Positions 8,200 through 16,861 are shown, numbered from the stretch's first letter. The stretch is DNA of 64,000 nucleotides from Sandaracinobacteroides sayramensis (GCF_022014495.1 NZ_JAKLSQ010000007.1:199092-263091); one strand, 5' to 3'. The notes: generated from the sequence alone by a model not told the origin. Made by a program: numbers and translations.

Positions 8200-8997
8200 A
8201 TGCAGACCGGTACCGACAAGGCCATTCCCGCAACCGTCCGGCGCGAGATCGAGACACGGCTGGACAGCATCGAGCAGACGTATGACGTGCGTATCCTGCT
8301 GGCGGTGGAGTCCGGTTCGCGCGCATGGGGATTTCCGTCGCCAGACAGCGACTATGATGTGCGCTTTCTCTATGTGCGGGCGCGCAGCTGGTATTTGTCG
8401 CTGAAACCGGGGCGGGATGTGATCGAGACGCCCATCGAAGATGAGATCGACCTGAACGGATGGGATATCCGTAAGGCGTTGGGCCTCATGCTCAGGTCGA
8501 ACGCAGTGGTCAGCGAATGGATCGAAAGTCCCATCCGCTATCGTGCCGATCATCCGGTGGTGGCAAGGCTGTCCGCGCTGGCGGATCGCGCCATGGATGC
8601 ACGAGGCATCGCCCATCATTACGCCAATCTCGGTCAGAATGCTGCGGATCGCTGGCTGACGGATAACGGTGATGTGCCGGTGAAGAAGTACTTCTATGCC
8701 CTTCGTCCGGCGCTCGCGATCCGCTGCCTCCGCCTCAATCGGGATGGTCGTCCGCCGATGGACCTTCAGACGCTGGTCGACCGCTGCGCGCTGTCCGAGC
8801 CCATGCGGGATGAGATAACGAAGTTGGTCGAAGCGAAGCGCCGGAGCAATGAACAGAGCAACGCCACGCGCATAGCGGCGCTGGATGACCTGATCCGCGA
8901 CGAACTTTTACGGGCGGGCGAGTTGCCTGTCCGGGAAACGGAGCCTGATGTCGATATTCGGGCCGACCAACTTTTTCTTGAATTGGTGAACACATGA
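8200..8997 (+). CDS. RlaP-type nucleotidyltransferase of the RNA repair operon
   Basis: A 265-residue DNA polymerase beta-like nucleotidyltransferase. The active site is the motif GSRAWGFPSPDSDYDVRF (about residues 40-57), with the two metal-binding Asp in SDYDVR. The family (RlaP, previously YcgL-like) was named from its association with RNA repair genes and may add or trim nucleotides at repaired ends; its reaction is not settled. It lies between rtcB and rtcA, with its stop overlapping the rtcA start (ATGA), so it is co-translated with rtcA. Confidence 0.88.
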   Translation: MQTGTDKAIPATVRREIETRLDSIEQTYDVRILLAVESGSRAWGFPSPDSDYDVRFLYVRARSWYLSLKPGRDVIETPIEDEIDLNGWDIRKALGLMLRSNAVVSEWIESPIRYRADHPVVARLSALADRAMDARGIAHHYANLGQNAADRWLTDNGDVPVKKYFYALRPALAIRCLRLNRDGRPPMDLQTLVDRCALSEPMRDEITKLVEAKRRSNEQSNATRIAALDDLIRDELLRAGELPVRETEPDVDIRADQLFLELVNT

Positions 8998-10007
8998 TCA
9001 TCATCGATGGATCGGCAGGCGAAGGCGGCGGGCAGGTCGTGCGCAACGCGTGCGCGCTCTCGCTTGCCACTGGCAAGGCTGTTCGGATCGAGAATGTCCG
9101 CGCCAGGCGGTCGAAGCCGGGGCTCATGCGCCAGCATGTGACCGCGGTCGAGGCGGCGTGCGTCATTGGCAATGCCGAATGCCAGGGGCTGCATATCGGC
9201 TCGTCCGCGCTCAGCTTCACGCCGGGGCGCGTCATGCCGGGTGAATATCATTTCGCTGTTGGCACGGCGGGGTCCACGGGACTTGTCCTCCAGACGGTGC
9301 TGATGCCCTTGCTGTTGGCTGATGCACCGTCGCGGCTGGTTCTGGAGGGCGGCACGCATAATATGCTCGCCCCGCCATTCGATTTCATCGCGAAATGCTT
9401 CCTGCCGATCATCAATCGCATGGGGCCGAAGGTTGAGGCACGGCTGATCCGGCACGGCTTCTACCCGCGCGGTGGCGGCCGGATCGAAGTGGATATTACA
9501 CCGTCTCCGTTGCAGGCGATCGATTGCGTAGAGCGCGGGGCGCTCCTTGGCGTCAGTGGACATGCCCTGTTCGCGGGACTGCCCTTCGAGATCGCGGAGC
9601 GCGAAATCAACGTCGTGCGTCGCGACCTTGGCTGGTCGGAGCGGGAGGTCTGCGTGCGCGAACTGCCCGAAGATCAGGGGCCGGGTAACATCCTGCTGCT
9701 GGAGGCGCAGTTCGAGCATGGAACCGAGATCGTCAGCGGCTTCGGCCAACTGGGCGTGACGGCGGAGCGAGTCTCCAAGAAGGCGGTCGGGCGCATGCGT
9801 GGCTATCTGGAATCGGATGCCTTTGCTGGTCCCTATCTGGCCGACCAGTTGCTGCTTCCCTTCTCGCTCGCGGGTGGAGGCAGCTTCACGACGGTCAAGC
9901 CGAGCCAGCACAGCCTGACGGCGATCGATGTGATTGGGCACTTCCTCGACCGACGGCCTGCCTTTGCCCAGCAGCCCGGTGGGATGCATCTTCTCTCTGT
10001 AGGATAA
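8994..10007 (+). CDS. rtcA: RtcA, RNA 3'-terminal phosphate cyclase
   Basis: ATP-dependent enzyme that converts RNA 3'-phosphate to 2',3'-cyclic phosphate, the substrate used by RtcB. The 337-residue product starts MIIIDGSAGEGGGQVVRNA, the family signature, and carries the nucleophilic His in the C-terminal QHSLTAIDV segment near residue 305. It is the last gene of the sigma54 operon and its ATG overlaps the previous stop by four bases. No clear intrinsic terminator follows. Confidence 0.97.
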   Translation: MIIIDGSAGEGGGQVVRNACALSLATGKAVRIENVRARRSKPGLMRQHVTAVEAACVIGNAECQGLHIGSSALSFTPGRVMPGEYHFAVGTAGSTGLVLQTVLMPLLLADAPSRLVLEGGTHNMLAPPFDFIAKCFLPIINRMGPKVEARLIRHGFYPRGGGRIEVDITPSPLQAIDCVERGALLGVSGHALFAGLPFEIAEREINVVRRDLGWSEREVCVRELPEDQGPGNILLLEAQFEHGTEIVSGFGQLGVTAERVSKKAVGRMRGYLESDAFAGPYLADQLLLPFSLAGGGSFTTVKPSQHSLTAIDVIGHFLDRRPAFAQQPGGMHLLSVG

Positions 10008-10049
10008 GGCAGCTGATCGGCCCCCACTGAGTGGTCCGGTTTAATTGTT

Positions 10050-10237
10050 AGTGAATAGTGGCCTCCGGCGCCATTGCCGTCAGTGTCCTGGCCTCGGCCA
10101 GGGTGTAGAAGGCTCGCCATTGAGCAGCTCATCGCGCATCGAGCCGTTGAACGATTCACAGTATCCATTCTCCCATGGACTACACGGCGTGATGTAGAGG
10201 GTCGACGAAGTCGTACGACCAAACATGGCCGGGACAC
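10050..10237 (-). pseudogene. IS3-family transposase remnant with internal deletion
   Basis: In one minus-strand frame the sequence reads GHVWSYDFVD, a conserved stretch before the DDE core of IS3-family OrfB. In another frame, only a few codons later, it reads SPWENGYCESFNGSMRDELL, the conserved stretch after the core. The intervening hundred or so residues are missing and the tail is frameshifted. It marks an old insertion just after rtcA. The rest of 10008-10368 shows no gene. Confidence 0.8.
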
Positions 10238-10368
10238 TCCGGCCGTAGCCGGATGCGCGAGGTTCCAGGCGTGGCCTGCTTCATCGCTTATCCTGCCGAT
10301 CGAAGATTTGGCGCGTTGCCGTCAGCTCGTCCTAGCGCGCTACAGCCGCACGGCTTAGTAGCGCTTGC

Positions 10369-10872
10369 TCACAACCCCTTGGACTCGAGCGAAAGGGCCA
10401 GCTTTCGAAGCAGCTCGGCCAGAGTTTCCCGCTCCTTTGCCGACAGGCCGTCGAGCAGATCCGCTTCGGTTCGCATGTCCTCGACGATCGCAGCGCGGGC
10501 CTTCTCAAGCCCGTCTGCCGAAAGCCCGACGAGTAGGCTTCGCCCATCGGCCGGGTCCGGAACCCGCTCCACAAGGCCGCGTTTCTCCAGCCTGGACAGC
10601 CGCGCGGTCAGCCCGCCGGAGGTGATCATGAGCCATCTGAACAACTCTGTCGGGCGCAGCCGGTAAGGTGGGCCTGAGCGAAGCAGAGTCGAAAGAACGT
10701 CGAAATCGCCCGTATCCAGACCTTGACTGTCGAAGACTTTTTCGATGGCCGGGCGCACACTTAGCGTGATCACACGCGCGCGGCCAAGGATGGCCATGCC
10801 GCTCGTATCAAGGCCGGGCATTTCCTCAGCCCATTGCCTTCGTCGCGCCTCGACCCGGTCATCCGAACTCAT
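10369..10872 (-). CDS. MarR family transcriptional regulator
   Basis: A 167-residue winged helix-turn-helix protein. The core reads GDFDVLSTLLRSG, LRPTELFRWLMITSGGLTARL and a wing with DPADGRS, all typical of MarR. It is divergent from the small operon at 10969. Two tandem inverted repeats lie in the gap (10885 and 10905), the usual setup for a repressor that shuts both promoters and is released by a small molecule or oxidant. The effector is unknown. Confidence 0.93.
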   Translation of the reverse strand: MSSDDRVEARRRQWAEEMPGLDTSGMAILGRARVITLSVRPAIEKVFDSQGLDTGDFDVLSTLLRSGPPYRLRPTELFRWLMITSGGLTARLSRLEKRGLVERVPDPADGRSLLVGLSADGLEKARAAIVEDMRTEADLLDGLSAKERETLAELLRKLALSLESKGL

Positions 10873-10884
10873 GACATTCCTTAT

Positions 10885-10902
10885 TATCTTGATTGCAAGA
10901 TA
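10885..10902. promoter_or_regulatory. Putative MarR operator 1
   Basis: TATCTTG-ATTG-CAAGATA is a perfect dyad 13 bases upstream of the MarR start codon. A second copy of its arms lies 20 bases further on. Confidence 0.75.
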
Positions 10903-10904
10903 AA

Positions 10905-10922
10905 TATCTTGACGCTAAGATA
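10905..10922. promoter_or_regulatory. Putative MarR operator 2
   Basis: TATCTT-GACGCT-AAGATA repeats the arms of operator 1 with a centre-to-centre distance of 20 bases, about two helical turns, so two dimers could bind on one face of the DNA. Confidence 0.75.
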
Positions 10923-10968
10923 ATATGTAACGGCGCCCGGTTGCAACCGTCCATCCAACGGAGACGAG

Positions 10969-11214
10969 ATGACTCATAATAAAGCTGCTCAGCCCCAGCC
11001 CGTGAGAGGGCCGGCCTCCTACTTTCCATCGATCGAAAAGTCATATGGTCGGCCCGTTGATGAGTGGTTCGGCATGATCCGCGCCAAGCCGGGCCTGAAG
11101 CATATGGAGCTGGTTGCCTGGCTGAAGGAAACGCATGGGCTGGGGCATGGTCATGCGAACGCGCTCGTGGCGCATGTACTGGCGCAAAGGCAGAAAGCCG
11201 GAACGGGGAAATGA
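10969..11214 (+). CDS. DUF4287-type small protein
   Basis: An 81-residue protein with the segment SYFPSIEKSYGRPVDEWF followed by a helical half ending HGLGHGHANALVAHVLAQ, which matches the DUF4287 family. The family has no known activity and is often found beside MarR regulators or stress genes. It is the first gene of the operon divergent from marR and overlaps the next start by four bases. Confidence 0.8.
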   Translation: MTHNKAAQPQPVRGPASYFPSIEKSYGRPVDEWFGMIRAKPGLKHMELVAWLKETHGLGHGHANALVAHVLAQRQKAGTGK

Positions 11215-11633
11215 CCCAAAAGACACGGAATACCATGGGATGGACCCTGACGGGCCTGTTTACGCTGTTCCTTCTTGCCGCCTCCATCGCTCCGAAGCTC
11301 GTCGGAGCGGAGGTTGCGGGGGAAACACTGCGCCAATTGGGCTGGCCGGATAATCATGTCTTCCTGCTCGGTCTGATCGAACTGGCCTGCCTGGCTCTCT
11401 ATCTCTTTCCACGATCTTCCGTTGCCGGGGCGATCCTGATGACCGCCTCTCTGGGCGGCGCGGTCTCGACACAGTTCCGCGTCGGAAACCCTGTATTCAG
11501 CCATCTCCTGTTCGGCGTCTATCTGGGCCTGTTCATGTGGGGCGGCCTGTGGCTGCGCGACGCTTCCTTGAGAGCGATATTCCCGCTGCGCGCCCAGAAC
11601 AAGCAAAGTGACTCCGCCCGTCTCGGGCAATGA
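11211..11633 (+). CDS. DoxX-like membrane protein
   Basis: About 140 residues from the ATG at 11211, which overlaps the preceding stop (ATGA). Four hydrophobic segments are visible (starting TLTGLFTLFLLAASIAPKLV), with the spacing of DoxX-like small quinone-associated membrane proteins. The open frame extends upstream to 11064 but would then overlap the DUF4287 gene heavily, so the coupled start is preferred. Likely inner membrane; substrate unknown. Confidence 0.8.
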   Translation: MTQKTRNTMGWTLTGLFTLFLLAASIAPKLVGAEVAGETLRQLGWPDNHVFLLGLIELACLALYLFPRSSVAGAILMTASLGGAVSTQFRVGNPVFSHLLFGVYLGLFMWGGLWLRDASLRAIFPLRAQNKQSDSARLGQ

Positions 11634-11660
11634 TGGCAAATTGGAGGGGTAGTTAGCGTC

Positions 11661-12047
11661 ATGCACCATATCATTCGCGCAGCCGAAACATCGAAAGCGC
11701 CCAATCGGACATGGAAGTTCGAAGGTGAACATTTTGGCGCCGGGATATCATTCTTCGCCGTTGATCTCGACCGCGGCCAAGGTCCAGGCTTGCACATCCA
11801 TCCCTATGCGGAGACATGGCTTGTGCTGTCCGGGATGGTGGATTTCGAAGTGCAGGATGAAAGCCTCTTCGCCTGCACCGGCGATGTGGTGATCGTTCCA
11901 GCACATACGCCGCATCGGTTCACGAACAGTGGCGACCAGCCGCTGACCATGGTGTGCATTCACGACCATGAGCGCGTCATCCAGCATTTTCTGAACGACC
12001 GGCCGCCAGGGCAGACCCGGCTTGGCGCGGAATATGGTTCCCCATGA
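11661..12047 (+). CDS. Cupin domain protein
   Basis: A 128-residue single cupin. Motif 1 reads GPGLHIHPYAETWLVLSG (metal-binding His, His and Glu) and motif 2 ends with VPAHTPHRFTN. Small cupins of this kind bind a metal and act as small-molecule enzymes or sensors. GGAGGGG lies 15 bases upstream. It lies 27 bases after the DoxX-like gene, so it probably belongs to the MarR-controlled operon. Confidence 0.85.
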   Translation: MHHIIRAAETSKAPNRTWKFEGEHFGAGISFFAVDLDRGQGPGLHIHPYAETWLVLSGMVDFEVQDESLFACTGDVVIVPAHTPHRFTNSGDQPLTMVCIHDHERVIQHFLNDRPPGQTRLGAEYGSP

Positions 12048-12149
12048 TGATGACAATATGAGCGCGCCGTTGACCACGGTTCTAGCAGTCATTCGTGGTG
12101 CAACGCCTCTGTCGCGATGACGGCGCGCGCAGGATTTCGGTATCCGCCA

Positions 12150-13319
12150 TCACCACCCTCCAAATCGCGGCCAGCTGCCGGTCACGGTGCGCCGGACCGA
12201 ATCTATCAGCCGATAGGCCGCATGTTGCCCGGCCGTTGCACAGGCATGATTGGGCAGGATGCGGACCAGATCGCCAACCGCCACCTTCGGAAGAATATTG
12301 GTGCTGCCCGGCCGCAGGCCGACCACCCCATGTTCCTGATTGGCTTCCAGCACGATCAGGTCCGGGCATGGCCTGCCGGTGGCGTCGCACACCAGACCAT
12401 AGCCCTGATCGACAGCCTGCCGCGCAGTTCCCCGATCGCGCGACAAGGCCGACCAGCCCGCATCGACCAGAAAGCGGCCCCGATCCGGCTGCACGGCAAT
12501 CACGCTGGCCAGGACGGAGAGGGCGATATCCTCAACACGGCAGACGTCGATTCCCGCCATCACCAGATCGAAGAACACAAACACCCCGGCGCGAACCTCC
12601 GTGATCCCTGACAGGTCGGTTGCAAAAAGCGCGGTCGGCGTGGAACCCACGCTCAGTGTTTCAACGGGATGCCCGGCCTCTCGCAGGATGGCGGCGGCTG
12701 AAAGGAGAGCGTCGCGCTCCTGATCCGCATAGCGCCGGATCTCCGCGTGCGAGGTCGCGCCATAGCTGGCGCCCGCATGGGTGAGCAGGCCACACAGAGT
12801 GGCGCCGCCCCGCAGCCGTGCGGCAATGCCCAGCAGCGCGGCGGCGTCAGAGGGCGCGACGCCCGCCCGATGGCCATCGGAATCCACTTCGACAAGAACG
12901 GGCAGCGGGTCAGCCGGGTCTCCGGCCGCTGCGATTGCAGTTGCGGCGTCGGCATTGTCCACGATCAGTTTCAAATCGACGCCCCGGCCGCGCAGCCGCT
13001 GCGCGCGCGCCACTTTGTTGGGCGTCACGCCCACCGCATACAGGATATCGGTGTAGCCCGCGTCGGCGAACACCTCCGCTTCGCGCAATGTGGAAACCGT
13101 GATCGGGCCCGGCACGCCCCCCGTCATCCGGCGCACGACGGCCAGCGACTTCGCTGTTTTCACATGCGGCCTGAAGGCGACCCCCAGCGACGCAACGGCA
13201 GCGCGCATCCGGTCGATATTGCGATCCATCACCACGGGATCCAGCAGCAGGGCAGGCGTTTCGATCTCGCTTATCGCCGTCTTCTCAATCCGTTCCGGCA
13301 AGGGCTGCTCCCTCATCAC
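12150..13319 (-). CDS. PLP-dependent D-threonine aldolase / D-serine dehydratase-like enzyme (DSD1 family)
   Basis: A 389-residue protein with an alanine-racemase-type N-terminal barrel. The PLP Lys lies in FRPHVKTAKS (about residue 54), and the C-terminal domain is of the D-serine dehydratase kind. The family cleaves D-threonine and other D-beta-hydroxy amino acids or deaminates D-serine. It is third in an operon with the acetyltransferase and SDR genes, overlapping the SDR stop by up to 35 bases if the first ATG is used. A TTG at about 13302 behind AGGGAG is an alternative start with less overlap. The context suggests breakdown of a D-configured amino acid. Confidence 0.88.
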   Translation of the reverse strand: MMREQPLPERIEKTAISEIETPALLLDPVVMDRNIDRMRAAVASLGVAFRPHVKTAKSLAVVRRMTGGVPGPITVSTLREAEVFADAGYTDILYAVGVTPNKVARAQRLRGRGVDLKLIVDNADAATAIAAAGDPADPLPVLVEVDSDGHRAGVAPSDAAALLGIAARLRGGATLCGLLTHAGASYGATSHAEIRRYADQERDALLSAAAILREAGHPVETLSVGSTPTALFATDLSGITEVRAGVFVFFDLVMAGIDVCRVEDIALSVLASVIAVQPDRGRFLVDAGWSALSRDRGTARQAVDQGYGLVCDATGRPCPDLIVLEANQEHGVVGLRPGSTNILPKVAVGDLVRILPNHACATAGQHAAYRLIDSVRRTVTGSWPRFGGW

Positions 13320-14094
13320 CTGTCGCCTGGCGGCGATGCATCACACCCGCCGCAAGGAAACCGCCGTCCACGCCCAGCACATGGCCGGTGATATAGGCCG
13401 ACGCCTCGCCTGCCAGAAACAGGGCGGCTTCCGCAACTTCTTCGGGCGTGCCATAGCGATCCATCGGAATGCCGGCACGATAGACGATGCGCGTTTCGGC
13501 CGAGTGCATGCGCTGCACCAATTCTGTCTCGATGGCGCCGGGTGCAAGGCAGTTCACCCCGATGCCATGCAGTGCCAGTTCCACCGCCATCGCCCGCGTC
13601 AGGCCGATAACGCCCGCCTTTGCCGCTCCATAGGCCGCTCGCCCGCTTCCGCCCCGGACACCCGCTGTCGAAGCGATGGTGACGATGCGGCCTCCACCAT
13701 TTTGCACCATGCTGCGGGCCACGGCCTGACAGACGTGGAAGGTGCCGGTCAGGTCCACGTCGATCAGCCGCTGCCATTCGTCCGCGCCGGTTTCCAGAAA
13801 GGGCCTTTCCAGGCCGATCCCGGCACTGTGGAGCAGTATGTCCGGCGGGCCGAAAGCCGCCTCGGCGGCCTGCACGGCGGCCTCGACCTCGCTGCGCCTG
13901 GTGACATCGGCGGCAAGCGCGATTGCCCGGCCGCCACCGGCCTGGATGCTGCGCGCGACGTCATGCGCGGCGGTCGCATTGCTGTCGGTCAGGCAAAGCG
14001 CCGCGCCGGCCCTTGCGAAGCGAAGCGAAGCCGCCCGCCCGATGCCGCTTCCCGCGCCTGTGATCATGGCGCAGCGGCCGGCAAGTTCGTTCAT
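13285..14094 (-). CDS. SDR family oxidoreductase
   Basis: A 269-residue short-chain dehydrogenase. The NAD(P)-binding motif is TGAGSGIG near residue 11, the catalytic Ser lies in IVTIAST, YGAAK supplies Tyr and Lys, and the C-terminus has the VDGGF motif. The ATG at 14094 overlaps the stop of the upstream acetyltransferase gene (ATGA). The pairing with a Kbl-like enzyme suggests oxidation of a beta-hydroxy amino acid to a 2-amino-3-keto acid for CoA-dependent cleavage, as threonine dehydrogenase does; this is inference from context. Confidence 0.93.
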   Translation of the reverse strand: MNELAGRCAMITGAGSGIGRAASLRFARAGAALCLTDSNATAAHDVARSIQAGGGRAIALAADVTRRSEVEAAVQAAEAAFGPPDILLHSAGIGLERPFLETGADEWQRLIDVDLTGTFHVCQAVARSMVQNGGGRIVTIASTAGVRGGSGRAAYGAAKAGVIGLTRAMAVELALHGIGVNCLAPGAIETELVQRMHSAETRIVYRAGIPMDRYGTPEEVAEAALFLAGEASAYITGHVLGVDGGFLAAGVMHRRQATGDEGAALAGTD

Positions 14095-15293
14095 GCGATC
14101 ACCCCTAACCGCCGGCCTGTCCAGGCGAAGAGGTCGACGGCGAAGTCGATATCCCCGGCAGACAAGCCGCTCGACATCTGCGTGCGGATGCGCGCTTCGC
14201 CCGGCGGCACCACCGGCGCGGAAAAGGCGACGGCGAAGAGCCCGCTCTCCAACAGCCCTTGCGCGAACGCGGCGGCCTTGCGCGCATCGCCGATGAGGAC
14301 AGGGACGATGGGATGCCCAGCCCCCGCCAACTGGAACCCGCGCGCCTGCAACTCGTCCCGGAAGCGCGCGGCATTCGCGGCCAGCGCGGCGCGGCGGCCG
14401 GGTTCGCTGGCGACGATATCGAGGGCGCAAAGCGCCGAAGCGGCGAGAGCCGGGGGCAATGCATTGGAAAAGAGATAGGGCCGGGCCTTCTGTCGAAGCC
14501 AGCCGACGACGGCGTGCGAGGATGCGACATAGCCGCCGGCCGCCCCGCCCAACGCCTTTCCCAGCGTTCCCGTGACGATATCGACGCGAACGCCGCCATG
14601 GTGGGCGGCCGTGCCGCTGCCATCCGGCCCCAGCACGCCGACCGCATGGGAATCGTCGACCATCAGCAACGCTCCATGCGTGTCGCAAAGCGCGCGGATC
14701 GCTGGCAGGTCGGCGATCACCCCGTCCATGGAGAAGACGCCATCCGTCACCACCAGCTTGCGGCGCGCGCCTGCGGCAGCTTCCAGGCACGCGGCAAGCG
14801 CGTGCATATCGCCGCTCGGATAGCGGTGGCGGTCCGCCTTGCACAGGCGGATGCCGTCGATGATGCTGGCGTGGTTCAACTGGTCGCTGATGACGGCGTC
14901 GCCCGCATCCAGCAACGCCTCGAACAGCCCGCCATTGGCATCGAAGCAGGAAGGAAACAGAACGGCGTCCGGCTGGCCGAGGAAAGCCGCCAGCCGGGCC
15001 TCCAGCGCCTGGTGCAGCGCGTGCGTGCCGCAGATGAACCGGACGGAAGCCATGCCCAGCCCATGTTCGCTGAGCGCCTCATGCGCGGCCCCCGCCAGGC
15101 GCGGGTCTGCCGCCAGGTCCAGATAGTTGTTGGCGCACAGGTTCAGGAGCCGCCGCGAGGACGCCCCTTGCGCCACCATGACCGCCGCCGACTGACGCGA
15201 GGCAAGAGGATGCTCGGCCTTGAACAGCCCCTCACGCCGCAGGCGTTCAAGCGAAGCCATGAGTTCATCGTCGAGGGACGTCGCCATCGGCAA
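14091..15293 (-). CDS. Kbl-like glycine C-acetyltransferase (alpha-oxoamine synthase)
   Basis: A 400-residue PLP enzyme of the alpha-oxoamine synthase family. The catalytic Lys lies in GTLGKALGGAAGG (about residue 245), and VDDSHAVGVLG carries the PLP-contacting Asp and His. CANNYLDLA near residue 55 is typical of 2-amino-3-ketobutyrate CoA ligase, which splits 2-amino-3-ketobutyrate with CoA to glycine and acetyl-CoA. It is the first gene of a three-gene operon whose promoter region carries a copy of the cluster operator (15307). A related acyltransferase with another acyl chain is possible. Confidence 0.88.
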   Translation of the reverse strand: MPMATSLDDELMASLERLRREGLFKAEHPLASRQSAAVMVAQGASSRRLLNLCANNYLDLAADPRLAGAAHEALSEHGLGMASVRFICGTHALHQALEARLAAFLGQPDAVLFPSCFDANGGLFEALLDAGDAVISDQLNHASIIDGIRLCKADRHRYPSGDMHALAACLEAAAGARRKLVVTDGVFSMDGVIADLPAIRALCDTHGALLMVDDSHAVGVLGPDGSGTAAHHGGVRVDIVTGTLGKALGGAAGGYVASSHAVVGWLRQKARPYLFSNALPPALAASALCALDIVASEPGRRAALAANAARFRDELQARGFQLAGAGHPIVPVLIGDARKAAAFAQGLLESGLFAVAFSAPVVPPGEARIRTQMSSGLSAGDIDFAVDLFAWTGRRLGVIA

Positions 15294-15306
15294 CCTTCAA
15301 TATAAC

Positions 15307-15320
15307 TGACGTTGATTTCA
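15307..15320. promoter_or_regulatory. Cluster operator copy a (weak)
   Basis: TGACGTTGATTTCA, preceded by AAC, lies 14 bases upstream of the kbl-like start codon and fits the TGAYR-N4-YRTCA pattern with one weak arm. See the finding on the shared operator. Confidence 0.5.
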
Positions 15321-15358
15321 CTTCTGCCGCAGATTGCGTGCCGCCGGCAAGTAATTTA

Positions 15359-15372
15359 TGACATTGACGTCA
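15359..15372. promoter_or_regulatory. Cluster operator copy b
   Basis: TGACATTGACGTCA followed by GTTTT. The reverse strand reads AAAAC then TGACGTCAATGTCA. It lies 44 bases upstream of the class C-type hydrolase start. Confidence 0.65.
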
Positions 15373-15415
15373 GTTTTGCGGCAATGAGGCCGCATACGAG
15401 ATCAGGAACCTGCAC

Positions 15416-16828
15416 ATGCGCCTTTCCCCGCCACTCAGATTTACCGCGCTGCTGATGTGCTGCACGCCGCTGGCCTGCGCGACGGTGCCGCCTGCGACGG
15501 CGGTCAGTCCGGCGGCTGCGCAGGCGGCACGGGCGGACGCTTCCATGCAGGACATCCTGGACAAGGGGCCGTTCCCGGGGATGGCGGTCGCCGTCGCCCG
15601 CGACGGCAAGCTGATCTACGCGCGCGGCTTCGGGGTGGCGGATCGCCAGAGCAATGCCCCCGTGCTTGCAGACACCCGCTTTCCGATCGGCTCGATCACC
15701 AAGCCCCTCACCTGCCTTTCGGTGCTGCAGCAGGTGGACAGGGGCCGCATCGACCTTGATTCCCCTATCTCGCGCTATTTGCCCGATTTGCCCGCCCCCA
15801 GCCGCGATGCAACGGCACGCCAGCTTCTGACGCACAGCTCGGGCATTCCCAATTATCTGGAAAACAAGGAATTCCCCTACAACAAGCCGACAGGGCTCTC
15901 GCGGCAGGACATGCTGGGCTTTTTCGCCGCAAAACCCTTGATGTTCGCGCCGGGCACGCAGTTCAGCTACTCGAACTCCAACACCTATCTTCTGGGCCTG
16001 CTGCTTGAAGCAGTGACGGGCCAAAGCTACGACTCCTATGTCGCCGATCACATCTTCCGTCCGTTCGGAATGACGAACTCGGATTTCGGCGCCCGCGCCG
16101 ACCGGGCGAAGGGTTATCTCACTCGTGGCGGTTCCGTTCGTGACGGCACCGCCTATGATTGGCTGGTGCCCTTCTCTGCCGGCGCCATCGTCTCCAGCGC
16201 GCCCGATCTCGTGCGTTTTTCCAATGGCCTGTTCGGCAGGCAGACGTCCGCGGACGTCCGGAATCTGGCGCTGTCCGGGGATTTGCTGGCCGACGGCACC
16301 CCGAATGCCTATCGGAAGGGCTGTCTGATCGCCGGCACGATGCAAGGGCAGCGCAAATATTCGCATCCGGGCTCGATCTACGGTTTTTCCAGCCACATCG
16401 CCTATTATCCCGATTCCCGGCTGACCGTGGTGGTCCTCGCCAATGGCCAGGGGGAAAATTTCCCGGCCGTCACCGTAGAGCACAGGCTGGCGCGCATCTT
16501 CCTCGGTTTGCCCGAAGCTGGAGCAGAGGCCCGGCCATTCGATCCGGCGGAGGCGGCGTGGATTGCCGGACCCTATGCGATCACCAACCGCAGGCTGGGG
16601 TTCGACCGGCTGCACTTCGTCGCGAAGGATGACGGGCTGTATCTGAGCTATGGCGGAGCGACCAGCGGTGCGCCGCTGATCCCGTTGCAGCCGCTTGGAA
16701 ACGGCCGCTACGCCTCGTCGATCGACCCCGAACAGCAGTTCCGCTTCGCACGCGGTGCGGACGGCGCGGTGTCGCTGATCCTGAACTATTATGATGCCGA
16801 CTTCCCCATGCGGAAGGCAGGCGGCTGA
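15416..16828 (+). CDS. Beta-lactamase-fold serine hydrolase (class C / esterase type), lipoprotein
   Basis: A 470-residue member of the beta-lactamase/D-aminopeptidase/esterase family. The N-terminus has a lipobox-like PLAC, so it is probably anchored in the periplasm. The nucleophile Ser is in SITK (about residue 93) and YSN (about 184) is the second motif. The C-terminal domain is of the extra kind found in EstB-like and D-amino-acid peptidases. It sits inside a catabolic cluster, so hydrolysis of an ester, lactone or D-peptide is as likely as resistance. Operator copy b precedes it and a strong terminator follows. Confidence 0.9.
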   Translation: MRLSPPLRFTALLMCCTPLACATVPPATAVSPAAAQAARADASMQDILDKGPFPGMAVAVARDGKLIYARGFGVADRQSNAPVLADTRFPIGSITKPLTCLSVLQQVDRGRIDLDSPISRYLPDLPAPSRDATARQLLTHSSGIPNYLENKEFPYNKPTGLSRQDMLGFFAAKPLMFAPGTQFSYSNSNTYLLGLLLEAVTGQSYDSYVADHIFRPFGMTNSDFGARADRAKGYLTRGGSVRDGTAYDWLVPFSAGAIVSSAPDLVRFSNGLFGRQTSADVRNLALSGDLLADGTPNAYRKGCLIAGTMQGQRKYSHPGSIYGFSSHIAYYPDSRLTVVVLANGQGENFPAVTVEHRLARIFLGLPEAGAEARPFDPAEAAWIAGPYAITNRRLGFDRLHFVAKDDGLYLSYGGATSGAPLIPLQPLGNGRYASSIDPEQQFRFARGADGAVSLILNYYDADFPMRKAGG

Positions 16829-16835
16829 CAAACAA

Positions 16836-16861
16836 GGGGAGAGGGCGCAAGCCCTCTCCCC
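16836..16861. terminator. Bidirectional hairpin terminator
   Basis: GGGGAGAGGGC and its exact complement form 11 perfect pairs around a GCAA tetraloop, in the 47-base gap between two convergent genes (serine hydrolase and TonB receptor). No long U run follows, but the position and strength fit a shared terminator. Confidence 0.75.

Noticed and set aside
13285-14844. Minus-strand frame of 519 residues as one protein
   Set aside because: The first 250 residues are an out-of-frame reading of the Kbl-like gene; the SDR begins at 14094.
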